NCBI RefSeq assembly: GCF_003931915.1
Contig: NZ_RSAA01000035.1
Location: 310,001-374,000, forward strand
Source: Saccharopolyspora rhizosphaerae
GTDB taxonomy: Bacteria; Actinomycetota; Actinomycetes; Mycobacteriales; Pseudonocardiaceae
Direction of reading: 5' to 3'
Length of the DNA: 64,000 nucleotides
Below are positions 9,668 through 18,744 of this stretch, one piece after another. Numbering within the stretch: position 1 is the stretch's first letter; each line of letters begins with the position of its first letter. The notes under the pieces are model-generated. The model made no database searches. It saw nothing but the letters and a program-made list of their open reading frames with translations, and was not told where the DNA came from. Both the position numbers and the translations under genes were made by a program.

Positions 9668-9732
9668 TGCACGTGCATTCAATCGTGCATCTGCAACTGG
9701 TACGTTCCCTGCACGATCAACTGCACGTGCAG
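9668..9732. promoter_or_regulatory. Cluster of TGCACGTGCA-type palindromes, likely operator of the XRE/DUF397 pair
   Basis: Within 65 bases are a perfect 10-mer palindrome TGCACGTGCA (9668-9677), a perfect 12-mer CTGCACGTGCAG (9721-9732), and between them inverted half-sites ATCGTGCA (9682-9689) and TGCACGAT (9710-9717). The hexamer TACGTT (9701-9706) sits between the half-sites and could be a -10 element. The array lies 45 bases upstream of the DUF397 ATG. Autoregulation by the upstream XRE protein is my inference. Confidence 0.6.
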
Positions 9733-9776
9733 ATGATCGGTGCAAGACGAGAGTCGGGGAAAAGGGTGGGGTTCGG

Positions 9777-10013
9777 ATGACGAACATCCAGAACGGTATG
9801 CCCGCTAAGCAGCTGCCCAACGCTGACTGGCGCAAGAGCCGCCACAGTGGAGCAGTGGGCAACTGCGTCGAGCTGGCACCGTTGGTCGACGGTGGGGTTG
9901 CCGTCAGGAACTCGCGCTACCCCGAGGGCCCGGCACTGGTCTACAGCAGGGACGAGATCGCAGCGTTCCTCAACGGAGCAAAGGACGGCGAGTTCGACGA
10001 CCTGATCGTCTGA
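9777..10013 (+). CDS. DUF397 protein, partner of the XRE regulator
   Basis: A 78-residue protein with the DUF397 signature: WRKSRHSGAVGNCVELA, then VAVRNSRYPEGPALVYSRDEIAAFL. DUF397 proteins are small, soluble and nearly always next to an XRE/DUF5753 gene. They appear to act as partners that counter or tune the DNA-binding protein. The ATG follows GGGTGGGG. The gene is separated from its regulator by 236 bases carrying the palindrome cluster, so it probably has its own promoter rather than being simply cotranscribed. Confidence 0.92.
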   Translation: MTNIQNGMPAKQLPNADWRKSRHSGAVGNCVELAPLVDGGVAVRNSRYPEGPALVYSRDEIAAFLNGAKDGEFDDLIV

Positions 10014-10061
10014 ACCGGCCGCCACATGGTCTGAGCCCCTACGACGAACAACGGTGGCGCC

Positions 10062-10418
10062 ATGAACGACATAACCCACGGCCTGCAAGCTCTGGTCGCC
10101 CGCGACTTCCAGTTCACGCATCCCCGCGATGCCAGCGGAAGCCTGGTCGCTGTGGTCGGAATCCGCGTGCACCGCGGCGTTTTCGACATCCTCCAGCTCT
10201 TCGGCGAGAACGACGCTGACGCCGCGCGCATCCCGGCCGACGAACCCGACGTGCTGTTCCCGAACCGCGTGCTGTGGCGGACCAACGGCCCGGCGCTGGA
10301 CGTGATCAACGAACTGCTGGACCTGCCGGAACCGCTGCCGGAGACCGGCGCGGAGCCTTCCGGCTGCTGGGTCCCGACCCACGCCGGCCGTTCGAAGTGG
10401 CTCGCCGTCACGGCGTGA
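10062..10418 (+). CDS. Uncharacterised 118-residue protein downstream of DUF397
   Basis: A soluble protein with no recognised motif. It contains a mixed beta/alpha-looking stretch (FQFTHPRDASGSLVAVVGIRVHRG, then VFDILQLFGENDADAARIP) and ends in a Pro/Glu-rich segment and CWVPTHAGRSKWLAVTA. Codon use and composition resemble real genes here, and the reverse frame is poor. It starts 48 bases after the DUF397 stop and may belong to the same transcript, possibly as a third component. I cannot assign a function. Confidence 0.65.
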   Translation: MNDITHGLQALVARDFQFTHPRDASGSLVAVVGIRVHRGVFDILQLFGENDADAARIPADEPDVLFPNRVLWRTNGPALDVINELLDLPEPLPETGAEPSGCWVPTHAGRSKWLAVTA

Positions 10419-10551
10419 AGCCGGCCCGCAACAGAGCCTGATTCGCGGTGGGGCACGTCCCACCCCGGGCCTGGTTCTGCTGCCGCGTTCCCCCGTCCGG
10501 CCGCGGCGCGCGTCCATCCCCCGTGGTCGCGCGCCTGGGCCGACACCCCCG

Positions 10552-10599
10552 GAGATCGGGTTCCCGCACGAGTCCCCCAGCGCGCGGGAACCCGATCTC
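10552..10599. terminator. 16-bp perfect stem between convergent genes
   Basis: Arms GAGATCGGGTTCCCGC (10552-10567) and GCGGGAACCCGATCTC (10584-10599) pair perfectly around a 16-nt loop. The stem lies between the rightward 118-residue gene and the leftward lectin gene, so it probably ends both transcripts. Confidence 0.65.
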
Positions 10600-10666
10600 G
10601 TGCTTCGGGCGTGGAAGAACGAATGCGCCAACGGGTTCCGCTGCCGCATCCGTCCTCGGAGGCCGG

Positions 10667-11206
10667 TCAGATGTCGAGCTTGAAGGCCTGGGTGTCCCTC
10701 GCGTTGGTGTCGGGGTTGGTGGAGGAGTCGCTGGTGATCCGCTCCCGCTCGGTGAGCTGCAGCGAGCCGCTCCGCGACGGGCTCTGCGGGATCGACACGA
10801 CCAGGCGCGGCGTGGTCTTCGGGCTGAACACGACCGTGCCGTCGTTGCGTCGGTTCAACGTCCAGTGCTGAGCCGTGTCGGCCGCGTCGCACGCGGCGGT
10901 GCGCAGCTCACCTCCTGCACGCCCCTCCGCGGTCACGCACTGCCGGTTCTCCGTGCTCTTGATGCTCACGGAACCGTCGGCCTGCTTGGTGATCTCCCAC
11001 TCGTCGACCGCTCGGGGTTGCGCGAAGGAGTGGGGCTGCAACGTCATTACGGACGAGTCCGCTCCGTTGACCGTCCAGCGGGACTTGTCCGCCACGCTGG
11101 TGATCTTGGTGATGAGCACGGGGTCAGCCGATGCGGGCAGCGCGGGCGCGACGGACAGGGCCGCCAGCGCACCGAGGGCTCCCAGCACCAAGCGAGGGCG
11201 TTCCAT
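10667..11206 (-). CDS. Secreted ricin-type beta-trefoil lectin protein
   Basis: A 179-residue exported protein. The signal peptide (MERPRLVLGALGALAALSVA, cleavage after ASA near residue 27) is followed by a region like RICIN/beta-trefoil domains: a cysteine pair in NRQCVTAEG and LRTAACDAADTAQHWTLN, then a further repeat, VVFSPKTTPRLVVSIP. The family binds carbohydrate, usually via QxW repeats; here QHW is the clearest. The ATG at 11206 has GGAGG nine bases upstream, and longer starts add no signal-like sequence. It has no catalytic domain, so binding is the likely role, perhaps to plant or fungal polysaccharide. Confidence 0.75.
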   Translation of the reverse strand: MERPRLVLGALGALAALSVAPALPASADPVLITKITSVADKSRWTVNGADSSVMTLQPHSFAQPRAVDEWEITKQADGSVSIKSTENRQCVTAEGRAGGELRTAACDAADTAQHWTLNRRNDGTVVFSPKTTPRLVVSIPQSPSRSGSLQLTERERITSDSSTNPDTNARDTQAFKLDI

Positions 11207-11415
11207 GATCGTGTACCTCCACGATGAAGGTGTTCCGGGGGATGGACGAGCCGGTCCGGTTCGCCCGAAATCGATACTTACCAGCGGCCCGGGAGATGTT
11301 CCTGACCAGTCATCACAACGAGCGAAGCCCTTTCGGCTCTCGGGGTTCACCCGCTCGCCACGGTCGATGAGTAGCCTGGCGGCCCGGTGTTCCCCAACGG
11401 CAGCGAGGTCTTCCG

Positions 11416-12249
11416 GTGAGCCAGTACCAGTACTACGAATTCCTCGCGGTCGAGCGCCCGTTGAGCGAGGACGAGCAGGGCGAGGTCCAGCAGCTGTCCG
11501 ATCAGGCCGTGGTCAGCGACCACTCGTTCGTCGCCGTCCACGAGCAGGACGAGTTCCGCGGTGACCCGGACGTGCTCGTCGAGTCCTACTACGACGCCCA
11601 CCTGCACGTGACGAGCTCGAGCACGCGCCGGCTGATGGTCCGCTTCCCGAACACCGCGCTCGACGACGAACTGGCCGAGGAGTACGAAGTCGCCGAGCGC
11701 GTCGAGGTGTGGAGCTCCGAGGAGCACGTGGTGCTGGACTTCCTCAGTGAGGAGGAGGGACCCGAGGACCCGCCGTCCGGGCACCAGGACCTGCTGGAAC
11801 AGCTCATCGGGATCCGCGAGGAGGTCCTCGGCGGCGATCTGCGGCCGCTGTACCTGGCGTGGCTGGCCGGCTACGGCGCCTGGGAACGCGACGAGTTCGC
11901 CTTCGACACCAGCGCCGAGGACGAGGCCGAACCGGTCGTGCCGCCGGGCCTCGGGCAGCTGAGCCCGGCGCAGACCCGGCTCGCGGACTTCCTGCGTCTC
12001 GACGAGGACCTGCTGGCGGTGGCCGCCGAGCACAGCACGCCGCTGCAGGAGTCGATCGACCCGACCGCGCTCGGTGCCTGGGTGTCCGAGCTGCCCTCCG
12101 CCGACAAGGACCTGCTGTTGCTGCAGGTCGCGCAAGGCCAGGCAGCCGAGGCCCGGGTCGAGATGCTGCGCCGCTTCAACGGCGACAGCGCCGCCGGTCG
12201 CCGCACCGTCGGCGAGCTCCTCGACCAGGCCGCCCGACGCCGCTCCTGA
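11416..12249 (+). CDS. YQYYEFLA-type conserved protein, apparently shortened at its C-terminus
   Basis: A 277-residue acidic protein. The N-terminal MSQYQYYEFLAVERPLSEDE is the hallmark of a widespread uncharacterised family, in my memory often next to a SWIM zinc-finger gene. Here there is no SWIM neighbour. The protein stops just after RTVGELLDQAARRRS, where I remember relatives continuing into a long charged, Arg/Ala/Glu-rich coiled coil and a further domain. It may be a shortened lineage or a truncation. The start is the GTG at 11416. Function unknown. A convergent terminator follows. Confidence 0.75.
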   Translation: MSQYQYYEFLAVERPLSEDEQGEVQQLSDQAVVSDHSFVAVHEQDEFRGDPDVLVESYYDAHLHVTSSSTRRLMVRFPNTALDDELAEEYEVAERVEVWSSEEHVVLDFLSEEEGPEDPPSGHQDLLEQLIGIREEVLGGDLRPLYLAWLAGYGAWERDEFAFDTSAEDEAEPVVPPGLGQLSPAQTRLADFLRLDEDLLAVAAEHSTPLQESIDPTALGAWVSELPSADKDLLLLQVAQGQAAEARVEMLRRFNGDSAAGRRTVGELLDQAARRRS

Positions 12250-12250
12250 C

Positions 12251-12278
12251 CTGACCTCGGCCTCAGAGCCGAGGTCAG
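12251..12278. terminator. Bidirectional hairpin between convergent genes
   Basis: Arms CTGACCTCGGC (12251-12261) and GCCGAGGTCAG (12268-12278) form a perfect 11-bp stem with a 6-nt loop. It starts two bases after the upstream stop and overlaps the last codon of the PL14-like gene. Confidence 0.7.
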
Positions 12279-13081
12279 GAAGTGGTGACCGAGAAGTCCC
12301 GGAACTGGGCGTGGACGTCGCGGCTCGGCCCCCACTCGGAGGCGTGGCCGCCGAAGAACGTGGAGAAGAAGACACCGGCGAAGGGGATGTCGGCGATCTG
12401 CCGGATGCCCTGCTCGTCGAACACCTGCTGCCCGTCGATGCTCACCGCGATGCGCCCGGTGTCGCGGTCGACCGTCTGCTGCACGGTGTGCCACTGGTCG
12501 TCGGCCTGCCACTGCCACGCCCCGCGCCCGACGTCCTCGCCGTAGCCGTCGCCCATCGACGGGTCGTAGACGTAGACCTCGCCGTTGGCGCTGCGCGCGC
12601 CGGAGCCGTTGTCGTTGCGCCACATGAACCGGGTCGACCACGCCTGACCGTGGTGGCCGCCGCCGGCCTCGCCGGGCTCGCCACCGTAGAGCCCGGGCAG
12701 CTTGCCGCCCTTGCCGAAGTCCCAGGCCGACGGGAACTTGACCGTCAGCTGCAGGCTGCGTGCCTCGGCGAGGTCGGCGCGGCCCGCGGTGGTGAAGTCG
12801 CCGTAGAACTGGCCGCCGCCTTGGCTCGGGCAGTCCTCACAGGACGGTGCCGACGAGCCCTGGCCGTAGAAGACGTCCACGGCTCCGCCCTGGGGCGACA
12901 TCCGGTCGAACCCGAACCGCCCGTCGTCCACCACTCCCCACCGCTGCGACCAGGTTCCGCCTGGGAAGTCGGCGAAATCCGCGGTCCACGGCTCGGCGGC
13001 GAACGCGCTGCCGGGCAGCGACACCACCGCGGCGAGCGCGAGGGCGGCGGCGCCCGGCGCGCGGCTCCGACGTGTGCGCAT
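12275..13081 (-). CDS. Secreted polysaccharide lyase family 14-like protein
   Basis: A 268-residue exported protein. The signal peptide (MRTRRSRAPGAAALALAAVV, cleavage near AFA-A at residue 29) precedes a jelly-roll domain resembling PL14 lyases and related fungal or algal-type enzymes. Signatures are GKLPGLYGGEPGEAGGG, STRFMWR, a Tyr-containing strand EVYVYDPS, WHTVQQTVDRDTG and the C-terminal FFSTFFGGHASEWGPS. Family members cleave glucuronan or alginate. The exact substrate here is unknown. A cysteine pair near residues 81-84 (SCEDC) may form a disulfide. It is part of a local group of secreted cell-surface or polymer-acting proteins. Confidence 0.8.
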   Translation of the reverse strand: MRTRRSRAPGAAALALAAVVSLPGSAFAAEPWTADFADFPGGTWSQRWGVVDDGRFGFDRMSPQGGAVDVFYGQGSSAPSCEDCPSQGGGQFYGDFTTAGRADLAEARSLQLTVKFPSAWDFGKGGKLPGLYGGEPGEAGGGHHGQAWSTRFMWRNDNGSGARSANGEVYVYDPSMGDGYGEDVGRGAWQWQADDQWHTVQQTVDRDTGRIAVSIDGQQVFDEQGIRQIADIPFAGVFFSTFFGGHASEWGPSRDVHAQFRDFSVTTS

Positions 13082-13161
13082 CGTTGATCACCTCGTCGCG
13101 AGTGCACACCCGACACACCGCCCGGTCAACGCGCTGTCCTGAACCCGCCGCGGCGGGCCGG

Positions 13162-13505
13162 TCAGAGGGCCGGCTTGACGTCCGAGCGCTTCACGTACAC
13201 CCAGCGGTGGTTGTAGGAGATCCGGACGTACTGCTCGGCGCCGCGGACGACCGTGTGGTTGTTCGGGTCCTGGTCGCCGTCGTGGACGACGTGGTAGTCC
13301 GTCGCGGCCACGTCGTCGCCCGCGACGTAGGCCTGATCGGCCGGGATCGTGCAGGGCAGCGGTGAGATCTCGCGGGGCTCGACGCCCTCCGGGTACTCGC
13401 CCGACGACGGGGCGGCCATGCCGTAGGTCGGGATGCCGTCGCGTCGTGCTTCGACGAGGTCGGCGTCCTCGGCCGGTTCGGTGTTCTCCCCACCGGGGTC
13501 GCGCA
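13162..13505 (-). pseudogene. Out-of-frame C-terminal SH3-like end of the amidase
   Basis: In the -1-type frame relative to the amidase, this stretch reads LRDPGGENTEPAEDADLVEA, then PTYGMAAPSSGEYPEGV, and ends with YVRISYNHRWVYVKRSDVKPAL, a typical bacterial SH3 ending. The junction DNA (minus strand) reads GGTTGGCTGCGCGACC. Inserting one more GGCT to give GGCTGGCTG would restore Val-Gly-Trp-Leu-Arg-Asp. A 4-base loss in a short tandem repeat explains the break; a sequencing error is equally possible. Confidence 0.75.
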
Positions 13506-15044
13506 GCCAACCTTCTTGCCGTCGAACCAGAGGGCCAACCAGTCGCCCCGGCGCTCGGCGACCGCGTACTGGCGTCCCGTGGTGGCCTTCGCCGACCAGT
13601 CCTCGATCCGGGTGGTGCCGGGCGCACCGTCCGGGTGGACCGCCGGGTTGCTCAGCAGCGGCGCGTCGTCACGCGGTTCGGTGCGCAGGTGCACGAAGTT
13701 CGCGGGCTGTGCGGGCAGGTCTTGGCAGGCGCCGTCCGGACACTCGCTCACCGGCGGCTGGTTGGTCTCGAACCGCGGCGAGATCGTCACGGCCTCGGTC
13801 TGGCTCCGGTTGCCCTCGGCGCGTGCGCCGACCAGGTCCATGTAGTGCTCCCAGTCCCAGTAGGGGCCCGGGTCGTAGTGCTCGGTCCCGGCCTTGGCGG
13901 GCGTGTCGGCGCTGACCTCGTCGTGGCCCACGACGTGCTCGCGGTCCAGCGGGATGTCGTGCTCCTCCGCCAGGTACCGCACGAGCTTGGCCGACGAGCG
14001 GTACATCGCCTCGGTGTACCAGGTCCCGCCCTCGGCGGCCCAGCCCTCGTGTTCGATGCCGATCGAGCGCATGTTGCGGTCCCAGCTCCCGGCGTGCCAC
14101 GCCATGTCGCGGGTGGGCACCATCTGCGTGACCTCGCCGTCCGAGGAACGGATCACGTAGTGCGCGGACGACCCGTGCGCCGGGTCCTGGAACAGCGAGA
14201 TCGCCGTCTGGTAGGCGACTTCGGTGTCGTGGATGACGATCGAGTCGATCTGCACGTCGTCCGGCCGCTCGGCGGTGTCGTAGTTGCCGTACCCGGCGCT
14301 GGGGTCCTCCGGGTTCGTCGGTGCGTAGGCGGCCGGGAGAAAGCGGCAGTCCACCGTGTCCGGGCACTCCGCCTCGGTGTCCGGCTCGCTGTCGGCGAGT
14401 CCGGTGGCGGACAGGTCGCGGTCCGGCCGCACCTCGGGGATCGGGGCGAACGCGATGCGCTGCCCGCTGGCGGTGGTCCGCGCCCGCCCCTGGTCGAGCA
14501 CCTCGTAGACGCTGTCGGCGAAGTCCCGCGCACCGCTGAGGCGCGGACTGCCGCTGAGGCTCGCGATCGCCGGGTACCACTCGCCGAGGTGGGTCGGCAG
14601 CGTCCCGCCGTGCAGCCGCTTGGAGCGTTCGGCGAGCAGCGCCGCACCGGCCCGGATGTTCTGCTCGGGGTCGTTGCGGATCGCCTCCGGCGCGACGTCC
14701 ACCAGTTCCGCGGCCTCCGACAGGGTGTGCAGCGCGGGGTGGTCGGCGTACCCGCGCAGCTCGGGGTTCTGCGCGCGCAGCTTCGCGGCGTCGACCTCGG
14801 TGAGGTGCATCGGGCCGTAACCGCCAGCCCGGCTCTGCTCACCGCGGTGGTCTTCCCACCGGGTGAGTTGGTACGAGGTCGCCATCAACAGGGTTGCGGG
14901 AACGCCGAATTCGTGCGCCGACTCCTGGAACGCCCGCTGCACGCCGGAGTCCTGTTCGGACTCGCCGGACGCGGGCGCTGCTCCGAGCAGCAGTCCCAGA
15001 GCCACCACCGCGCTCAACGCGCGCCGCCTCGCCTGTGCCGTCAA
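13191..15044 (-). CDS. Secreted zinc N-acetylmuramoyl-L-alanine amidase, frameshifted near its C-terminus
   Basis: An exported peptidoglycan hydrolase. It has a signal peptide (ALSAVVALGLLLGAAPASG) and a helical lysozyme-like region (VQRAFQESAHEFGVPATLL to roughly residue 140). The Amidase_2 domain follows: SIVIHDTEVAYQ (zinc His), SSAHYVIRSSDG, MAWHAGSW, SIGIEHEG (catalytic Glu) and VVGHDEVS. After it comes an SH3-like segment (NFVHLRTEPRDDAPLL). The start is the TTG at 15044 with GGGAGG about six bases upstream. After GKKVG near 13505 this frame turns into Arg/Thr/Ser-rich nonsense and stops at 13191, while the natural continuation resumes in another frame down to 13162. See the next entry. 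Confidence 0.85.
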   Translation of the reverse strand: MTAQARRRALSAVVALGLLLGAAPASGESEQDSGVQRAFQESAHEFGVPATLLMATSYQLTRWEDHRGEQSRAGGYGPMHLTEVDAAKLRAQNPELRGYADHPALHTLSEAAELVDVAPEAIRNDPEQNIRAGAALLAERSKRLHGGTLPTHLGEWYPAIASLSGSPRLSGARDFADSVYEVLDQGRARTTASGQRIAFAPIPEVRPDRDLSATGLADSEPDTEAECPDTVDCRFLPAAYAPTNPEDPSAGYGNYDTAERPDDVQIDSIVIHDTEVAYQTAISLFQDPAHGSSAHYVIRSSDGEVTQMVPTRDMAWHAGSWDRNMRSIGIEHEGWAAEGGTWYTEAMYRSSAKLVRYLAEEHDIPLDREHVVGHDEVSADTPAKAGTEHYDPGPYWDWEHYMDLVGARAEGNRSQTEAVTISPRFETNQPPVSECPDGACQDLPAQPANFVHLRTEPRDDAPLLSNPAVHPDGAPGTTRIEDWSAKATTGRQYAVAERRGDWLALWFDGKKVGCATPVGRTPNRPRTPTSSKHDATASRPTAWPPRRRASTRRASSPARSHRCPARSRPIRPTSRATTWPRRTTTSSTTATRTRTTTRSSAAPSSTSGSPTTTAGCT

Positions 15045-15349
15045 CCGAGCCTCCCGATCCGGCTCCGCGCTCGTCGCGGAGGTTGCGGAACGAGGATCTC
15101 CTCTTCGGACCGCTCGAGCACCTCGGTTCGGCGCAACCGCCACCGTGTTGTAACCCGGGACGACGGAACCTGGTCCACGCCAGGGCCGGCCACGAGCAGG
15201 TCCGGGAGTTCCGCGCTCTTCGCACGTTCCCCGTGCGCGGCGAGGGTGGCACGGCTCGGGCCGGGCGGTCTGGCCACACCCGATCGGGGCATCATCTTTC
15301 CGAGCGGGTGGTGTCGACGCTCGTCGTGCGCAGACCTCCCGGCAGGAGC
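15045..15349. other. Intergenic region upstream of the amidase
   Basis: 305 bases without a supported gene. It holds the amidase ribosome binding site (GGGAGG, about 15050-15056) and presumably its promoter, plus the 3' flank of the BrkB-like gene. I see no clear terminator or repeat. Confidence 0.4.
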
Positions 15350-16276
15350 TCATCCGGCGGACCGGCGAGCCTCGCGGCGGGCGACGGCGATCTTCCGGGA
15401 CGGCTGGACGGTGTCGAGCTCGGCGTTGACCGCACCGCCGAGCAGCACCGCGAACGCCGTGACGTACAACCACAGCAGAACGCCCATCGGAGCGGCCAGC
15501 GCACCGTAGACCGGCGAGTTCTCCAGGCTCACCGACAGGTAGATCCGCAAGCCGAAGCTGCCCGCGAGCCACACCACCATCGCCACCGCGGCACCCGGGA
15601 CGTGCTCGTGCCAGGGGGCGCGGATCGGGATCGACACCATGTACAGCGTGGTCAGCGAGGCGATCGACCCGAGCACGATCAGCGGCCAGTACAGCCCGTA
15701 CACCAGCACCGCGGCTTCCGGGACCCACCCGGCGATCACCGCCGGCCCGACCGCCAGGAGCGGGAGCAGCACCAGGGAGACCAGCAGCCCCACCACGTAG
15801 ATCAGCACCGACATCAACCGCTGCCGCACGAAACTGCGCTGCCCGCCCAGGCCGTAGACGACGGAGATGGTGTCGATGTAGACGTTCAGCGCGGTCGAGC
15901 CGGACCACAGGGCGATCACGAACCCGATCGAGATGATGCCGACGCGCCCGGAGCCGAGCACCTCGAGCAGCACCGGCCGCAGGAGCTGGTCGATGGCCTG
16001 CGGGGACAGCACCGTCCCGGCCGCCTGGGCCAGGGTTTGCTCGACCGCGGGCACGGTGTCCTCACGACCGAGCCAGCCGGCGACGTAGCCGAGCGTGGCG
16101 ACGAGGCTGAGCAGCACCGGGGGCAACGAGGTGAGGGTGAAGAACGCCGCTTCTCCGGCCAGGCCCGTGAGCCGGTAGCGGTTGCTGCTCTCGACCGTGC
16201 GGAGGGTCAGCCGGACCAGCCCTCGGAGCTTCCGGTTGCGCGGGTGCCGGAGCCGCGCGAGGAAGTTCTGCGGCAC
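15350..16276 (-). CDS. YihY/BrkB-family integral membrane protein
   Basis: A 308-residue polytopic membrane protein of the YihY/virulence-factor BrkB family. It has about six hydrophobic segments, including PVLLSLVATLGYVAGWL, VGIISIGFVIALWSGSTALN, LMSVLIYVVGLLVSLVLL and GVLLWLYVTAFAVLLGGAVN. The family signature GEAAFFTLTSLPP and the central SGSTALNVYIDTI are clear. Despite the old names, members are not RNase BN; their transport role is unproven. I chose the GTG at 16276 (Val-Pro-Gln-Asn-Phe) because GGGAGGGG immediately precedes it. The open frame extends far upstream, but only as Arg/Pro-rich shadow of gdhA. Confidence 0.88.
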   Translation of the reverse strand: MPQNFLARLRHPRNRKLRGLVRLTLRTVESSNRYRLTGLAGEAAFFTLTSLPPVLLSLVATLGYVAGWLGREDTVPAVEQTLAQAAGTVLSPQAIDQLLRPVLLEVLGSGRVGIISIGFVIALWSGSTALNVYIDTISVVYGLGGQRSFVRQRLMSVLIYVVGLLVSLVLLPLLAVGPAVIAGWVPEAAVLVYGLYWPLIVLGSIASLTTLYMVSIPIRAPWHEHVPGAAVAMVVWLAGSFGLRIYLSVSLENSPVYGALAAPMGVLLWLYVTAFAVLLGGAVNAELDTVQPSRKIAVARREARRSAG

Positions 16277-16439
16277 GGCACCCCTCCCGAACGCTCTTCC
16301 GCGTGCCGTTCGACCACGAACTGCCCCGTGCGGGGGCCTCCGGCACCACGGTCCGAACCCGTGATTTTCGGCGATGCCGTGCCGGAGCGCCTCGCCGACA
16401 CGCGGCTCCGTGATCGAACGGCGATGCGCCGGAGCACCG

Positions 16440-17882
<1,443 letters not shown>

Positions 17883-18046
17883 TCACACCGAGCAGGCCGA
17901 ACTCGCTCCCCCGGCGCGGTGCCTGGCAGGGGCCACAGCCGTGACGGCGCGTGCTGCCGCAACGACAGGTGCCGAAGCGCCCACTGTGGATGGTGGAGCG
18001 AGCGTCGCGGCCACCGGCAGTGTCGTGCGGTACCCCGAGAACGGCG

Positions 18047-18077
18047 AAAACCCCGACGTGGTGACCATCGACGGGGC
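18047..18077 (-). terminator. Terminator downstream of tRNA-Val
   Basis: On the minus strand the arms CCCCG (from 18072-18076) and CGGGG (from 18051-18055) enclose a loop and are followed by TTTT (18047-18050). The position, about 14 bases past the tRNA 3' end, fits a tRNA terminator. Confidence 0.55.
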
Positions 18078-18090
18078 TTCGCGGTACGAG

Positions 18091-18165
18091 TGGTGCGCGA
18101 TACTGGGATTGAACCAGTGACCTCTACCGTGTCAAGGTAGCGCTCTCCCACTGAGCTAATCGCGC
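18091..18165 (-). tRNA. tRNA-Val (anticodon GAC)
   Basis: The minus strand folds as a full cloverleaf. The acceptor stem GCGCGAT pairs with ATCGCGC. D-arm GCTC/GAGC encloses AGTGGGA. The anticodon stem CTACC/GGTAG encloses the loop TTGACAC with anticodon GAC, and the T-arm ACTGG/CCAGT encloses TTCAATC. The discriminator A and an encoded CCA end at 18091. It reads GUC and GUU valine codons, GUC being the common one in this DNA. Confidence 0.96.
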
Positions 18166-18237
18166 CCTGCGGCCATCGCCGCCAGCGGTGGGGAGTCTAT
18201 CCCAACGGGTTTCGGCCGTTCCCACCCCCCTGGGTGA

Positions 18238-18543
18238 TCACGGCGCGCAAGCGCTGCCCGGCACCGGGGTGAGGAACTCCGTGGCGGCCCAGTTGCCGGA
18301 GCGGAGCTCGCGGAAGCGCCCGATGACGTTGGGCGTCGCCTCGACCTGCTCGCCCGCGGTGAGGTGGCCGACGCGGGTGGCGCCCTCCTCGGGGTCGGAG
18401 CGGACGTTGAGGACGTCCGCGGAGACCTCGAAGGTGCAGTCCGCCGGCTTCGTCGCGCCGCTGTCCTGGCCGGAGCCCGCCGCGTAGACGATCGCGACCA
18501 AGCCGGCACCGGCGAGCAGCAGCGGGCGGGGAATCAGGAACAC
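18238..18543 (-). CDS. Small exported SH3-domain protein
   Basis: A 101-residue protein with an N-terminal hydrophobic signal or anchor (MFLIPRPLLLAGAGLVAIVYAA) and a bacterial SH3 (SH3_3-like) domain, CTFEVSADVLNVRSDPEEGA to WAATEFLTPV. Such domains often bind cell-wall peptides, so a wall-associated role is plausible. The GTG at 18543 has GGAGG upstream. Two cysteines (in ADCTF and GSACAP) may form a disulfide. It lies between tRNA-Val and icd, all on the same strand. Confidence 0.8.
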   Translation of the reverse strand: MFLIPRPLLLAGAGLVAIVYAAGSGQDSGATKPADCTFEVSADVLNVRSDPEEGATRVGHLTAGEQVEATPNVIGRFRELRSGNWAATEFLTPVPGSACAP

Positions 18544-18693
18544 GGCGAACCTCCTGGTCAGGCACGTCGTCCCCAGCTATAACCGCCGATGCGGCGAACG
18601 TGGAGCCGCGTCACACCGCTGCGCCGCCGGTTCAGCGCGCCGGGCGACGCCCACCCGAGCAACTGCACAGCGGGTGGTCACGCCCCAGGAACG

Positions 18694-18727
18694 CAAAAAC
18701 GCCGCTCCACCGGAGTGGTAGCGGCGC
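18694..18727 (-). terminator. Intrinsic terminator of icd
   Basis: The stem CGCCGCT (18721-18727 arm) with AGCGGCG (18700-18706 arm), nested with CCAC/GTGG pairs, is followed on the minus strand by TTTTT (18694-18698). It starts 18 bases past the icd stop. It is the most classical terminator in the window. Confidence 0.8.
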
Positions 18728-18744
18728 TTCGCGTCAGGCGAAGA

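Noticed and set aside
13362..15509. A rightward open frame of over 700 codons across the amidase
   Set aside because: The antisense amidase frame has clear zinc-amidase motifs; this one does not.
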